From: Mucilaginibacter sp.
Lineage (GTDB): Bacteria; Bacteroidota; Bacteroidia; Sphingobacteriales; Sphingobacteriaceae
Direction: 5' to 3'
Length of the DNA stretch: 64,000 nt
Assembly (NCBI RefSeq): GCF_028288225.1
Contig: NZ_JAQBOC010000057.1
Span: forward strand, 90,774-154,773
Shown: positions 32,587-42,559 of the stretch, one piece after another
How positions within the stretch are numbered: the stretch's first letter is position 1
Layout of the letters: each line of letters opens with the position of its first letter
Position numbers and translations under genes: made by a program
Notes under the pieces: generated by a model
The model's input: the letters and a program-made list of their open reading frames with translations, nothing else
Told to the model about the DNA's origin: nothing
Databases searched by the model: none

Positions 32587-33336
32587 TTATTTAAAGTCAA
32601 ACATATCCTCAACTGAATAAAATCCTTTCTTTCCCTGGATCCATTCAGCAGCTAATACGGCACCTAATGCAAAGCCGTTGCGGTTGTGCGCGGTATGTTT
32701 AAATTCAATCGAGTCTACCTCCGAATCATAGATAACGGTATGTGTGCCCGGCACACTATCAATGCGGAATGATTCTATCAGCAGCTGATCATTTTTTACA
32801 TTATCATCAGCGGTTTCGGCGTCATCAACAGTAAGAGAATTAATCCATTCCTTTTTCGAATCCAGGTTTTCAATAATTCCTTCGGCAATGGTTATGGCTG
32901 TACCACTCGGTGAATCAAGCTTTTGCGTGTGATGGATCTCTTCTACCTGTACATCGTAATACGGGTAATTGCTCATCATCCTGGCAAGCACCTTATTAAT
33001 ATGGAAAAATATGTTTACACCAACGCTAAAGTTTGTAGCATATAAAAGAGCTGTGCTGCTGCGCTCATATTGCTCTTTTAGCTTTGGCAAGCTATTATAC
33101 CACCCTGTTGTACCAACAACAACAGGCACGCCCGCGTTAAGGCATTGCTCAATATTATTTAATACAGTCCCGGGGGTACTAAACTCAATGGCAACATCGG
33201 CCATTTGCAGGTTTTCAGCAGTTAGCTCATCCTGGTTATCATGGTCAATTTTAAATACTATTTCGTGCTTGCGGTCTATGGCAATTTTTTCAATTATTTT
33301 GCCCATTTTACCGTATCCTAATAATGCAATTTTCAT
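32587..33336 (-). CDS. dapB: 4-hydroxy-tetrahydrodipicolinate reductase
   Basis: A 249-residue enzyme of lysine and diaminopimelate synthesis that reduces dihydrodipicolinate with NAD(P)H. The nucleotide-binding start is MKIALLGYGKMGKIIEK; FSTPGTVLNN, VGTTGWYNSL and the substrate-binding EIHHTQKLDSPSGTAIT (about 150) follow. ATG 33336 is chosen because the earlier in-frame start adds an unrelated leader. In the parA-parB-DUF5683-dapB-lepB operon. Confidence 0.96.
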   Translation of the reverse strand: MKIALLGYGKMGKIIEKIAIDRKHEIVFKIDHDNQDELTAENLQMADVAIEFSTPGTVLNNIEQCLNAGVPVVVGTTGWYNSLPKLKEQYERSSTALLYATNFSVGVNIFFHINKVLARMMSNYPYYDVQVEEIHHTQKLDSPSGTAITIAEGIIENLDSKKEWINSLTVDDAETADDNVKNDQLLIESFRIDSVPGTHTVIYDSEVDSIEFKHTAHNRNGFALGAVLAAEWIQGKKGFYSVEDMFDFK

Positions 33337-33415
33337 TCCGGTTTTATTATTTTGATGTGATGCTAACGACCATGCTGCCTGATAATTAAACAAGATCTGC
33401 AACCTTGAACAATTA

Positions 33416-34111
33416 TCAAAGCGTAAAGGTAATTTTTATCCCCGGAATATATGAACCTGCAGCATTTTGAGCATAAACAGTTGGTTGATTTATGAAACCA
33501 GGCGTTACCCGCATTGAAAAATTATTATCAAGTGTATAGCTATGAATAAATTTAGCATCAATATAGGCGTCAACAGCATTTACTCCCCAAAGAACCAAAA
33601 CACCTAAAATAGAAAGGTCCCGGTTGCGCCGGTAGCCATCTTTTGCATCATAAATTGCCTGGTCGCTAACCTGGGCATCCTTATACTGATTGTATTCAGC
33701 ATAATAAGGATCAGTTGGTTTAGGTACTATTAAATGATTCCTGTATAATGACAATTGCAAAAATTCCTTATAGTATTGCGCGTTAAATACAATTGCCGCG
33801 CCCAACAGGCCTAAGCCTCCATAAATAACCGGTACTTTCCAGATCTTATGATTATACACCTGACCCCATCCCGGAACAATTAAGGAACGGATAACCGCCT
33901 TATGCGGACTATGCAAGGTATCGGGGCGATAAACTTTTGATTTCCGTATTTTGGGCACGTTTGATCTGATAATATCAGTATCCTGCCGGCTTGCTTTAAG
34001 CGTATCCATTTTGCTTTTTACAACAACTTTGCTTGTCGTATCAGGATTTTGCGCCCGGGCAGTAAAAACAAATCCGGCAAGCAGCCAGATAATAAGCAAA
34101 TATTTATACAT
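33416..34111 (-). CDS. DUF5683 domain protein
   Basis: A 231-residue exported protein: signal peptide (1-20), a Lys/Thr-rich linker, then the DUF5683 region with HKAVIRSLIVPGWGQVYNHK (about 69-88) and two hydrophobic helices (about 93-110 and 168-185), ending in a beta-rich PGIKITFTL. The domain follows parB and precedes dapB in Bacteroidota; its envelope role is not known. Confidence 0.9.
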   Translation of the reverse strand: MYKYLLIIWLLAGFVFTARAQNPDTTSKVVVKSKMDTLKASRQDTDIIRSNVPKIRKSKVYRPDTLHSPHKAVIRSLIVPGWGQVYNHKIWKVPVIYGGLGLLGAAIVFNAQYYKEFLQLSLYRNHLIVPKPTDPYYAEYNQYKDAQVSDQAIYDAKDGYRRNRDLSILGVLVLWGVNAVDAYIDAKFIHSYTLDNNFSMRVTPGFINQPTVYAQNAAGSYIPGIKITFTL

Positions 34112-34151
34112 CTGTTACATTAAAAAAACCCTCGTTTTAAGGGGATATAGT

Positions 34152-35072
34152 TTACCAATCCATAATTTCGAGGATCCGGCTAAGATCACTTTCTGATAAA
34201 AAAGGGATCTCAATTGTACCCCGGCCCTGGCCGCCGATCTTCAGTTTAACTCTTGTACTGAATTTAGATGCCAGGTCGTCCTGTATTTTTTGAACCTGGA
34301 ACGAGATTGGCTCAGGTTGTTTGCCTTCCTTTTTTACAGGGGCCCTTTGCATATCACGAACCAGTTCTTCTGTCTTACGAACGGATAAACCCTGCTGAAT
34401 AATATGTTGATGGATATATATTTGTTTAGTGGGGTCCTCAATGGTTATCAATGCCTTAGCGTGACCCATGGTTAGCTCGCCATCACGGATAGAAGCTTGT
34501 ATGGCGGGGGGCAGTTTTAACAACCTTAAATAATTGGTTACTGTAGAGCGATTTTTGCTAACGCGATCTCCAAGCTCTTCCTGTTTAAGGTTACATTCTT
34601 CAATCATCCGCTGAAAGCTGAGGGCAACTTCAATGGCATTCAGGTTTTCGCGCTGAATGTTTTCAATAAGCGCCATTTCAAGCATCTGCTGATCATTGGC
34701 AGAGCGGATATAAACAGGGATATGTGTTAAGCCGGCAAGTTTTGAAGCCCGGAAACGACGCTCGCCTGATATAAGCTGGTAGCTGTGGGCATTTAGGCGC
34801 CTAACGGTAATAGGTTGTATAAGCCCTTGTAATTTTATTGAATCAGCCAGTTCTGCCAGGGCTTGCTGGTCAAAATCAGTACGGGGCTGAAAAGGATTGA
34901 CCTCAATTTCAGTTAACTTTATCTCATTTACCGAGCCAAGGCTATTAACTTCCGGACTTGAGGATACATTTGCCTTATTGTTATTATTATTTTGGTTTTG
35001 ATTTACATTTTCCGAATCATTCAGCAATGCACTTAATCCTCTCCCTAAAGCGTTTCTTTTTTCTGCACTCAT
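34152..35072 (-). CDS. parB: chromosome partitioning protein ParB
   Basis: A 306-residue parS-binding CTP switch protein. The ParB N-terminal domain begins around IKLTEIEVNPFQPR (about 50-63) and contains LISGERRFRASKLAG (CTPase motif GERRFRA, about 110-120) and ENIQRENLNAIEVA; the HTH with NRSTVTNYLRLL follows. It pairs with parA eight bases upstream. The central Asn-rich linker (about 18-35) is a family habit. Confidence 0.96.
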   Translation of the reverse strand: MSAEKRNALGRGLSALLNDSENVNQNQNNNNNKANVSSSPEVNSLGSVNEIKLTEIEVNPFQPRTDFDQQALAELADSIKLQGLIQPITVRRLNAHSYQLISGERRFRASKLAGLTHIPVYIRSANDQQMLEMALIENIQRENLNAIEVALSFQRMIEECNLKQEELGDRVSKNRSTVTNYLRLLKLPPAIQASIRDGELTMGHAKALITIEDPTKQIYIHQHIIQQGLSVRKTEELVRDMQRAPVKKEGKQPEPISFQVQKIQDDLASKFSTRVKLKIGGQGRGTIEIPFLSESDLSRILEIMDW

Positions 35073-35079
35073 CTTTTGC

Positions 35080-35883
35080 TTATACTATTGCGGTGTTTGT
35101 GGTGGCCTCTTCTCTAACCAAACCGTTTTTACGTAAAATTTCCCGGGCAAGATTAAGGTAATTTATTGCCCCTTTGCTGGTAGCATCATGCATAATTACT
35201 GATATACCAAAGCTTGGGGCCTCGCTTAAACGTGTGTTACGCTGAATAATAGTATCAAATACCATGTCTTCAAAATGAGTCCTAACCTCTTCAACCACCT
35301 GGTTTGATAAACGCAATCTTACATCGTACATTGTTAACAGGATGCCTTCAATCTCCAGTGTGGGGTTTAACCTCGACTGCACAATTTTTATGGTATTTAA
35401 CAGTTTGCCTAATCCTTCCAATGCAAAATACTCACATTGTACCGGAATAATTACAGAATCAGCCGCGGTTAAGGCATTTATAGTAATCAAACCCAATGAA
35501 GGCGAACAGTCAATTATAATAAAATCATAATCGTTTTTTATACTGTTTAGCACCGCTTTCATTTTATACTCACGGTCGGTAAGATTTATCATTTCTATCT
35601 CGGCACCCACCAGGTCAATGTGGGCTGGTAACAGGTCGAGGTTTGGTGTATCGGTTTTTTGGATAGCTTCACGTGGGTCTATCTGGTTAATGATACACTC
35701 ATAAATACTATTCTTTATGTTTCTTGGATCAAACCCAATACCCGAGGTTGAATTAGCTTGGGGGTCGGCATCAACCAATAATGTTTTAAACTCTAATACG
35801 GCTAAACTTGCAGCCAGGTTTATTGATGATGTAGTTTTTCCTACACCGCCTTTTTGATTGGCTAAAGCAATAATTTTACTCAT
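35080..35883 (-). CDS. parA: chromosome partitioning ATPase ParA
   Basis: A 267-residue Walker-type ATPase that positions chromosomes with ParB. The deviant Walker A KGGVGKTTSS is at residues 10-19, Walker A' is VDADPQANSTSGIG, and Walker B is FIIIDCSPSLGLIT (about 119-132). First gene of a leftward operon running through parB, DUF5683, dapB and the lepB genes. Upstream 35884-36256 holds the promoter and repeats. Confidence 0.97.
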   Translation of the reverse strand: MSKIIALANQKGGVGKTTSSINLAASLAVLEFKTLLVDADPQANSTSGIGFDPRNIKNSIYECIINQIDPREAIQKTDTPNLDLLPAHIDLVGAEIEMINLTDREYKMKAVLNSIKNDYDFIIIDCSPSLGLITINALTAADSVIIPVQCEYFALEGLGKLLNTIKIVQSRLNPTLEIEGILLTMYDVRLRLSNQVVEEVRTHFEDMVFDTIIQRNTRLSEAPSFGISVIMHDATSKGAINYLNLAREILRKNGLVREEATTNTAIV

Positions 35884-36048
35884 TTTATATGTTAAAAAAT
35901 TTATATATGGGTTTTCTGTAACAACGAATATAGGAACAGCAACTTATAATTTCCTAAAGTTTTTTATGCGGGGTAAAGATACATATTTAAATAATTCCGA
36001 AATCCACAGGTTTGGCCTACTTACAAACAGTTTGGGACAATTAACGAA

Positions 36049-36252
36049 TGGGTGAATTAGTGCGTTAGTGAATTAGTCATCAATATTTTAAGTTTTGAAT
36101 TGAGGAAAAACCAGGAAGCTGGCTGACATCATTCAATACAAGGTCAATTTCCAAATCACTAATTCACTAACCCACTAATTCACTAATTATTTTTATTTAC
36201 TTTGTTTGATTATGTGACTTCCCAATCATTAATTCACTAACTCACTAATTAA
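36049..36252. repeat. octamer arrays in both orientations before the reductase gene
   Basis: Between parA and the reductase: CACTAATT, CACTAACC, CACTAATT, CACTAATT at 36157-36188; CATTAATT, CACTAACT, CACTAATT at 36227-36250, ending six bases before the start codon; and reverse-complement units (GAATTAGTG, CGTTAGTG, AATTAGT) near 36053-36078. The rest of this 373-base spacer shows no gene. Confidence 0.85.
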
Positions 36253-36256
36253 GTCA

Positions 36257-36781
36257 ATGTTAACAACCATTATATCAGCTACCAATCGCCCTAACAGTTC
36301 AACATATAAGCTGGCACAATATTATCAGAAAAAATTAAAAGAAAAAGGATTGGAAGCCGGCATATTACCATTAACCCAATTACCTGCCAACATAATTGAA
36401 AGTGACCTGTATGGTAAAAGGAGTGCTGAATTTAAGCCAATACAGGATATTGTTACACAAACAGAAAAATTTTTATTTATCATCCCTGAATATAATGGCA
36501 GTTTCCCTGGTGTTTTAAAGGTGTTTATGGATGCCTGCAGCTTCCCGGAAAGCTTTTACGAAAAAAAGGCGGCCCTAACCGGTTTATCATCCGGTAAATA
36601 TGGCAATATACGCGGCATTGATCATTTTACAGGCGTTTGTCATTATATGCACTTGCAGGTTATGCCGCTAAAAATTCATATAGGCAGTATAAATAAAGAG
36701 TTTGACCCGGATAACAACCTTTTTCAGAATGATACGCTAAAGTTTACAGAAGAGCAGATGGATAAGTTTATTTTATTTTGA
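36257..36781 (+). CDS. NADPH-dependent FMN reductase family protein
   Basis: A 174-residue flavodoxin-fold protein. The phosphate-binding loop is TIISATNRPNSSTYKLA, and FIIPEYNGSFPGVLKVFMDA (about 77-96) is the flavin-contacting region typical of NAD(P)H-dependent FMN reductases/SsuE-like proteins. It probably reduces FMN or quinones; the exact substrate is unknown. Single gene following the octamer repeat region. Confidence 0.88.
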   Translation: MLTTIISATNRPNSSTYKLAQYYQKKLKEKGLEAGILPLTQLPANIIESDLYGKRSAEFKPIQDIVTQTEKFLFIIPEYNGSFPGVLKVFMDACSFPESFYEKKAALTGLSSGKYGNIRGIDHFTGVCHYMHLQVMPLKIHIGSINKEFDPDNNLFQNDTLKFTEEQMDKFILF

Positions 36782-36898
36782 TTGCACTGATTTTGTTTGT
36801 TTTGATTACACTGATCTTGTCAAAGGTGATTACACCAGCTTAGAATATACTAACCACTCACTTAATCAACTCAATCAACCACTCACTCAATTATCCAC

Positions 36899-38839
36899 TT
36901 ACTTCACAATAAACACCCAGCCGGAAAGCTTCGGCGTCTTGTTTTTCAGATCGATAACATAATAATAAGTACCCTCGGGCAAAGCCGTGCCATTGTAAGT
37001 ACCATCCCAGGCTTTTGAATAGCCCATGCTTTGGTAAACCCTTTTTCCATACCGGTCAAAAATCTGGGTTAAGCTTTCAGGGTAGGTAAATAAGGCTTCA
37101 ATGTTCCATTGGTCATTAATACCATCGCCATTTGGCGAAAAAGCATTTGGGATAATTATTTTTTTGTAAACCTTTACAAAAACAGGACCGCTGACAGAAA
37201 TACCGCAATTTTGCGATGTTACTGTCATAATATAAGCAATATCATCAGTAGGGCTGGCAACTGGCGTAGCAGATGCAGGATTGTCAAGCGCAGTTGTTGG
37301 CGACCATGAAATACCCGTGATCTGGTCTCCTTTTACCGTTCCGTTTAACTTTACCGACTGCCCTTTAAATATATTCTTATCCCCACCGCCATCGGCTACC
37401 GGATTTTGATTTACGGTTACTGTTATTGATTTGGTATCGGTACAATAATCATTGCTCACATCAACACTGTAGATGGTTGTCACCAGCGGTGTGGCTACCG
37501 GGTTTGGCATGTCATCATGATCAAGCCCGGTTGATGGTGTCCATTTGTAATGCAACCCGCCCGATGCGCCGAGCTGTGTGTGTTCGCCGGCACATATAGG
37601 CGCAACGGTAATTACATTCGCTACCGGCTTTGGAATAATGCTAACCTGCACGTTTACAGGCGCCCCTGTGCAATTTTGGGCTGATATTGGTACAACTGTG
37701 TAAGTGCCTGCATCTGCCAGGGTAATATTATTAATAACCAGCGGGTTTTGCAAAGTTGGCGCCAGGTTTGGCGCCGACCACATATACGTAACTCCGCCCG
37801 AAGCGGTTAATGTTAATGTCGATCCTTCGCAAAAAGTTTGTGGTGTAATAGCTGTAGCTACAGGAAGCGGAATTACCGTAACGGTTAACGGCAGTGAGTA
37901 AACCCTGCAGTTAAGCGAGGAAATATCCCCGCCATTTACCACAATGCCCACCCGGTATAAATGTGTTCCTAAAACAGCATTATCGGGAGGCCTTATATAG
38001 GTGTCGGAATTAGCTCCCGGTATGTCGGCCCAATTATTGCCACCGGTATTATACTGCCATTGATATACCGGGTTGCCGTCAACTTTAGCTTTTAAGGTAA
38101 CTGTAGTGTTATCTCCTAAGCATACGTCCTGCTCCGGTGAGCCGTTAAAAGATCCAAAACCAGCCTGGATCACCTGGCCGCAGGCACGAAAGGTAATATC
38201 ATCCAAAGCCAGGTCATTCCCGCATCCACCGGGCGCATTGTTTATCATTTTTACAACAACGCTGGTAACACCCGGCGGTAAAGTGAAAAATGTGCCATAT
38301 TTTTTCCAGACAACATCATCCGTTGGCGGAATGTCTTCTGTGTTATATGTTTTAAGCACATCACCGGCAAGTGTTTCAATTGAAAATGTAATATTAGGTT
38401 TTGTTGATTGACCATTACATGCCGATGGGATGATCAGGTTAGTTATATAAGCGGCAAACTCATAGGTAGTACCAGGGCATAACTGGCCGGCTTCAGTTTT
38501 TTGGGTGTAAAATAACCCGGGATCGTTGGATGCATTAACTACCATCATGTATCCATTAGGATTCCCGGTATGATCTTGTGTTAAAACGTGCCAGGTATTG
38601 CCGAAACAGCCGTTCGTTCTGCTTACAATGGTATAGCTTCCATCATTGGGGCAATCTCTGCCAAAGTAGTTGTAATTTGTTACATTGCCCCCTAAGGGAG
38701 TTCCCGGGTTTGCTCCTGACCCAAAATCCTCGCTAATAACAGGATCGCCCAGGCTCCCTGTACAAACCTGTGCGTGGCTTTGGATGGTAAAGGCTATGCC
38801 GGTTACCAGTAAAAATAGCTTAAGCCAAATAGCTTTCAT
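36899..38839 (-). CDS. T9SS-exported Ig/PKD-like surface protein
   Basis: A 646-residue secreted protein: signal peptide (1-23), a lectin- or CBM-like N-terminal region (about 25-220) with several Cys, Ig/PKD-like repeats (about 230-540), and a C-terminal gliding-motility-associated domain starting PNAFSPNGDGINDQWNI and ending GTYYYVIDLKNK...WVFIVK, the type B sorting signal of the type IX secretion system. It is therefore exported across the outer membrane, probably as an adhesin or polymer-binding protein. Single gene. Ligand unknown. Confidence 0.9.
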   Translation of the reverse strand: MKAIWLKLFLLVTGIAFTIQSHAQVCTGSLGDPVISEDFGSGANPGTPLGGNVTNYNYFGRDCPNDGSYTIVSRTNGCFGNTWHVLTQDHTGNPNGYMMVVNASNDPGLFYTQKTEAGQLCPGTTYEFAAYITNLIIPSACNGQSTKPNITFSIETLAGDVLKTYNTEDIPPTDDVVWKKYGTFFTLPPGVTSVVVKMINNAPGGCGNDLALDDITFRACGQVIQAGFGSFNGSPEQDVCLGDNTTVTLKAKVDGNPVYQWQYNTGGNNWADIPGANSDTYIRPPDNAVLGTHLYRVGIVVNGGDISSLNCRVYSLPLTVTVIPLPVATAITPQTFCEGSTLTLTASGGVTYMWSAPNLAPTLQNPLVINNITLADAGTYTVVPISAQNCTGAPVNVQVSIIPKPVANVITVAPICAGEHTQLGASGGLHYKWTPSTGLDHDDMPNPVATPLVTTIYSVDVSNDYCTDTKSITVTVNQNPVADGGGDKNIFKGQSVKLNGTVKGDQITGISWSPTTALDNPASATPVASPTDDIAYIMTVTSQNCGISVSGPVFVKVYKKIIIPNAFSPNGDGINDQWNIEALFTYPESLTQIFDRYGKRVYQSMGYSKAWDGTYNGTALPEGTYYYVIDLKNKTPKLSGWVFIVK

Positions 38840-39030
38840 TAACGGGGTAAACTACTGTAAAATAATTGGTTTCATCCCAAAAGTAATTTAATTACCCAAT
38901 GCTTGAACGGTAATTTGCAAAAACGACTTATTATTAGTGAATTTGGGAACCCATAGTTAGGATGCGAGGTAGCGATCAAATCATGGTCTCTCACAAATAA
39001 ATTCGGTTGATATTTTTCCCTGAAGCAATC

Positions 39031-39720
39031 CTAAGCCGCATTAATTAGTTTCGCCATTAAAAATGCTGCTGCTGCTGCAAGGGCGCCTATAAACAGTACC
39101 TTTATTGCACCTGTAAATGCTGGCTGCCCTGTAACTTTGCTCTTAAAAAAACCGAATACAAATAAGCAAACCATTGTTATTGCGCATGAATAGTATAAGG
39201 CAATTTGTGAATTGCTTTCAAAAAAATAGGGTGATAGCGGTATAATACCACCAACAATGTATGAAACACCAATGGTAATTGCACTTTGCGTAGCGCGGTT
39301 GGCCATAGGCTTTTCAAGCCCCAGTTCATACCGCATCATAAAATCAACCCATTTATGTTTATCCTTTGCCATTTCATCGGCAATTTGATGTTGCAGGTTT
39401 TCAGAAAGGCCAAAGCCCGCAAATACTTCTCTAACCTCAAACTTCTCCTCTTCGGGCACACGGTCAATTTCATCATATTCGCGTTTTAGTTCAGAAGCGT
39501 AATGATCTGATTCTGTGCGCCCGGCTAAAAAACCGCCAAGCCCCATGGCAATAGAGCCGGCAACAATTTCAGCAATCCCGGCAGTTACTACAATGCCTGA
39601 TGAGTTTACCGCACCGCTTAAGCCTGCGGCAAGGGCAAAGGGAACGGTTAATCCGTCAGACATGCCTATAACAATATCGCGGATGGTATCTGAGCTTTTT
39701 AAATGATGTTCGTGATGCAT
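39031..39720 (-). CDS. VIT1/CCC1-family transporter
   Basis: A 229-residue membrane protein with the VIT motif SDTIRDIVIGMSDGLTVPFA (9-28) in the first helix, GGFLAGRTESDHYASELKRE in the cytoplasmic helix, and a C-terminal helical part. Homologues move Fe2+ or Mn2+ into vacuoles or out of the cytoplasm, so metal efflux is likely. His residues at the extreme N-terminus (MHHEHH) may bind metal. Monocistronic. Confidence 0.9.
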   Translation of the reverse strand: MHHEHHLKSSDTIRDIVIGMSDGLTVPFALAAGLSGAVNSSGIVVTAGIAEIVAGSIAMGLGGFLAGRTESDHYASELKREYDEIDRVPEEEKFEVREVFAGFGLSENLQHQIADEMAKDKHKWVDFMMRYELGLEKPMANRATQSAITIGVSYIVGGIIPLSPYFFESNSQIALYYSCAITMVCLFVFGFFKSKVTGQPAFTGAIKVLFIGALAAAAAFLMAKLINAA

Positions 39721-39846
39721 GCTTAAAAGTACGCGATATACTAAGACTACAATAATAAAAGATCAATTTATGATTAGTCTTAATCAGAAAAAGGATTAGT
39801 TTAAATATAATTTATATATTCAGCGCCGATTAAACCCCATAACCAA

Positions 39847-41118
39847 ATGAAACCCTATTACAAATTATTTTCTATTGTATTTCTATTCCCATTATTTTCA
39901 TTAGCCCAATCAAATTATAAGCCCGGCTACCTGGTTACCCTAAAAGGTGACACACTACATGGCTTTATTAATTACCGGGAATGGAATAGCAACCCTGATG
40001 CTATTTCATTTAAAAAGATGTTAAGCGATAATAAAGGGCAAAAATACACACCCGATGAAATAAGCTTTTTCAATATCAACGGCTTTGAAGCATATGAAAA
40101 ATATTCGGGCCCAATTAGTATGGATGTTGTAAACACCGACCGTTTAACTACCGGGAAAGATACCAGCTTTAAAATAGGTGAGGTTTTTTTAAAAGTATTG
40201 CAAAAAGGTAAAAATGTAGCGCTTTACGCTTATAGCGACAACCTTAAATCACGGTATTTTATAGGGGATAGTCCTGATTTTAAGCCTAAAGAGTTGGTAT
40301 ACCGTATTTACCAGGCCAATGATGCAAGCGGCACAGAAAAAACTTATACTGATGAAACCTATTTAAAGCAATTAAATGCACTTGCAATTAAGTATAATGC
40401 TTTAAATGATGACCTTGCGCATAATTTGGAAAAAGCCGACTATCAAAAACCCATTCTGCTATTAATTACAAGCAAGATAAATAACATATCTAAAGATGAA
40501 TTTAAAAGTAAATACGATGATCAAACTGCAAGTTATTTTTATGGCGGTATTGGGATAAATGTTGGTACAACTACCCCATCAGCCGGCGGCAGTTACCTGG
40601 CCGCCGGTGGTAAATCAAACACATCCATTTTGCCGGTTGCTAAAGCAGGCATTAACATATTTGTCAACCCCAATACCAAAAAGTTATCTTTCAGATTTGA
40701 GCTTTCAGTTACAGCAATTAAATATAATTCAGTATATGACAATAAATTTTCGCCTTATGTAAACATAACCTACGGTTACACTAACCTGGCGGTTGCATTA
40801 TCACCACAAATTATATACAATTTTTATAATGCTAAAGAACTTAAAATCTATGCCGGCGGGGGCATTGAATTAACTAAATATAAATCCTTTGGTAAAAAAT
40901 ATATTGACAACAAAGATGGAAGTACGGTACCAACATCAGCCGATCCGTTTAATTTAAATACATTCAGCATACCTGTAATGGCAAAAGCCGGATTTATAAT
41001 AAACGATAAACTTGATTTTTCTTTCGATTATTTATTTGCCGGCCCAGTATCTGACGATTATGTGTTCCGTTTAAACACAAGCTCATTCCAGGTAGGTGTA
41101 AATTATAAGTTTAAATAA
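39847..41118 (+). CDS. outer-membrane protein, N-domain fused to beta-barrel
   Basis: A 423-residue exported protein with a signal peptide (1-20, ending SLAQ). Residues 21-200 form a beta-rich domain that starts YKPGYLVTLKGDTLHGFINY; residues 225-423 form an outer-membrane beta-barrel of the PorT-like kind, containing SPQIIYNFYNA and ending GVNYKFK with a terminal aromatic. The next two genes encode the same two parts separately. The function is unknown. The 28 base pairs to the next gene suggest one operon. Confidence 0.85.
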   Translation: MKPYYKLFSIVFLFPLFSLAQSNYKPGYLVTLKGDTLHGFINYREWNSNPDAISFKKMLSDNKGQKYTPDEISFFNINGFEAYEKYSGPISMDVVNTDRLTTGKDTSFKIGEVFLKVLQKGKNVALYAYSDNLKSRYFIGDSPDFKPKELVYRIYQANDASGTEKTYTDETYLKQLNALAIKYNALNDDLAHNLEKADYQKPILLLITSKINNISKDEFKSKYDDQTASYFYGGIGINVGTTTPSAGGSYLAAGGKSNTSILPVAKAGINIFVNPNTKKLSFRFELSVTAIKYNSVYDNKFSPYVNITYGYTNLAVALSPQIIYNFYNAKELKIYAGGGIELTKYKSFGKKYIDNKDGSTVPTSADPFNLNTFSIPVMAKAGFIINDKLDFSFDYLFAGPVSDDYVFRLNTSSFQVGVNYKFK

Positions 41119-41145
41119 ATTATTGCCTTATCCAAACCTTAAATC

Positions 41146-41802
41146 ATGAAATTTTATTACAAATTATTCGCTATTGTATTTCTATTCCCATTATTTTCAT
41201 TAGCCCAAAGCCATTATAAACCGGGCTATATAGTGAATTTAAAAGGAGACACCGCTCGTGGCTATATTGATTACAGGGGCTGGGACCTTAATCCGGATTA
41301 TATAAGATTTAAACCACTTACAGGAAATACAGTTGAAAAACTATCTGTTAACGATATCGATTTTTTTAGCATCGATAAAATTACTTCTTATAAAAGATAC
41401 GAGGGCTTTATCTCTATGGATAATACCAGTGAAGACCGCATGATTGAATTTAGAGATACCAGCTTTAAGGTGGCCACTGTTTTTTTACAAGTACTGCAAA
41501 AGGGGAAAAACCTTTCACTTTATTCATATTCTGATGCACTTAAATCCCGCTATTTCATTGGCGAACAACCTGGCTTTGCACCGGCTGAACTGGTTTACAG
41601 GCTTTATTATGACATGAAGATTGTAACCATAACACATGACGGCCGGACAGTAAATGAAGATACTTATATGAAACAACTGTTTACACTGGCTATAAAATAT
41701 GATGCACTGTCGCCGTGGTTGCAAAGAGCCCTTGAAGAAGCAGGTTACAGGGAATATAATCTTGTTCAGGTTGTTAAAAAAATTAACCAGGCAGCTAAGT
41801 AA
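41146..41802 (+). CDS. exported protein with N-domain only
   Basis: A 218-residue paralogue of the first 200 residues of the protein encoded just upstream: signal peptide KLFAIVFLFPLFSLAQ, then YKPGYIVNLKGDTARGYIDY and LQKGKNLSLYSYSDALKSRYFIG. It stops where the linker to the barrel begins in the fused protein. The 5' end is nearly identical in nucleotides to that of the upstream gene, while the rest has diverged, which suggests local gene conversion or strong constraint on the leader. Function unknown. Confidence 0.8.
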   Translation: MKFYYKLFAIVFLFPLFSLAQSHYKPGYIVNLKGDTARGYIDYRGWDLNPDYIRFKPLTGNTVEKLSVNDIDFFSIDKITSYKRYEGFISMDNTSEDRMIEFRDTSFKVATVFLQVLQKGKNLSLYSYSDALKSRYFIGEQPGFAPAELVYRLYYDMKIVTITHDGRTVNEDTYMKQLFTLAIKYDALSPWLQRALEEAGYREYNLVQVVKKINQAAK

Positions 41803-41820
41803 TATAAAACCGGTACAACG

Positions 41821-42486
41821 ATGAAACATTTTTACAAGCTCGGAATATTTCTGTTTTTTATCCCTTTTTTTACATCAGGTCAAACTAATACTGATTATGA
41901 TAAACACAATTTTTATTTGGGAGCAGCACTGAATGCCACTACAACATCCTCATCTTCCGCATCGCCGTTTTATGGAAGCGGCGGCAGGCCATACACATCT
42001 TATTTACCTGCGTTATCATTTGGAATTAGCGTTCCGGCAGACCCAAATACAGGCAAATTGGTTTTTCGCGGAGAATTATTAGTTTCTTTAGCAAAATACA
42101 GCTCATTATATCAAAATAAAGTATATCCATACATTGGTGTAAGAGCTTCATATAACGAGCTTGGAATTTCGTTTACACCTCAAGTAATTTATAATTTTTA
42201 CAATGCCGATAATTTTAAATTTTATGGCGGGATTGGCATTGCGTTAGCAAATTCATTCTATAGCAATGTAAACTACGGAAGCCAGGATCCTAATACTCCT
42301 TTTCTCGGAGATAATAATTATGACTTTGTTCAATTTGATACACGGGGATTATTAAAAGCCGGAATACAATTACACAAAAAATGGGAGGTTTATTTTAATT
42401 ACTTAACCTCGGGCGGAACCACCAACCGCGGCTATTTCCAATTGAACAAGACCAATAAGCAGGTGGGCATAAATTATATCTTTTAG
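41821..42486 (+). CDS. outer-membrane beta-barrel protein, barrel only
   Basis: A 221-residue protein with its own signal peptide (MKHFYKLGIFLFFIPFFTSGQ) and the barrel domain of the fused paralogue at 39847: it shares FGISVPADPNTGKL.FR, the motif TPQVIYNFYNA, and a C-terminal VGINYIF. It lies 18 bases after the N-domain gene. Together these two genes mirror the fused gene, as though split into separate polypeptides. They may act as partners. Confidence 0.8.
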   Translation: MKHFYKLGIFLFFIPFFTSGQTNTDYDKHNFYLGAALNATTTSSSSASPFYGSGGRPYTSYLPALSFGISVPADPNTGKLVFRGELLVSLAKYSSLYQNKVYPYIGVRASYNELGISFTPQVIYNFYNADNFKFYGGIGIALANSFYSNVNYGSQDPNTPFLGDNNYDFVQFDTRGLLKAGIQLHKKWEVYFNYLTSGGTTNRGYFQLNKTNKQVGINYIF

Positions 42487-42545
42487 AGAAGAAGGGTTTA
42501 TAGTCTACGGCAAAATACGAGTATTGCTCCTGGCGGCATTGTAAA

Positions 42546-42559
42546 GCCCCATCCGGGGC
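42546..42559 (+). promoter_or_regulatory. GC hairpin and -7 box before the TonB receptor
   Basis: GCCCC-ATCC-GGGGC forms a 5-base-pair hairpin. A perfect -7 motif TATTTTTG lies at 42585-42592, 16 bases before the receptor start codon; no -33 TTG is clear. The hairpin may end transcription of the barrel operon or control the receptor. Confidence 0.35.
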
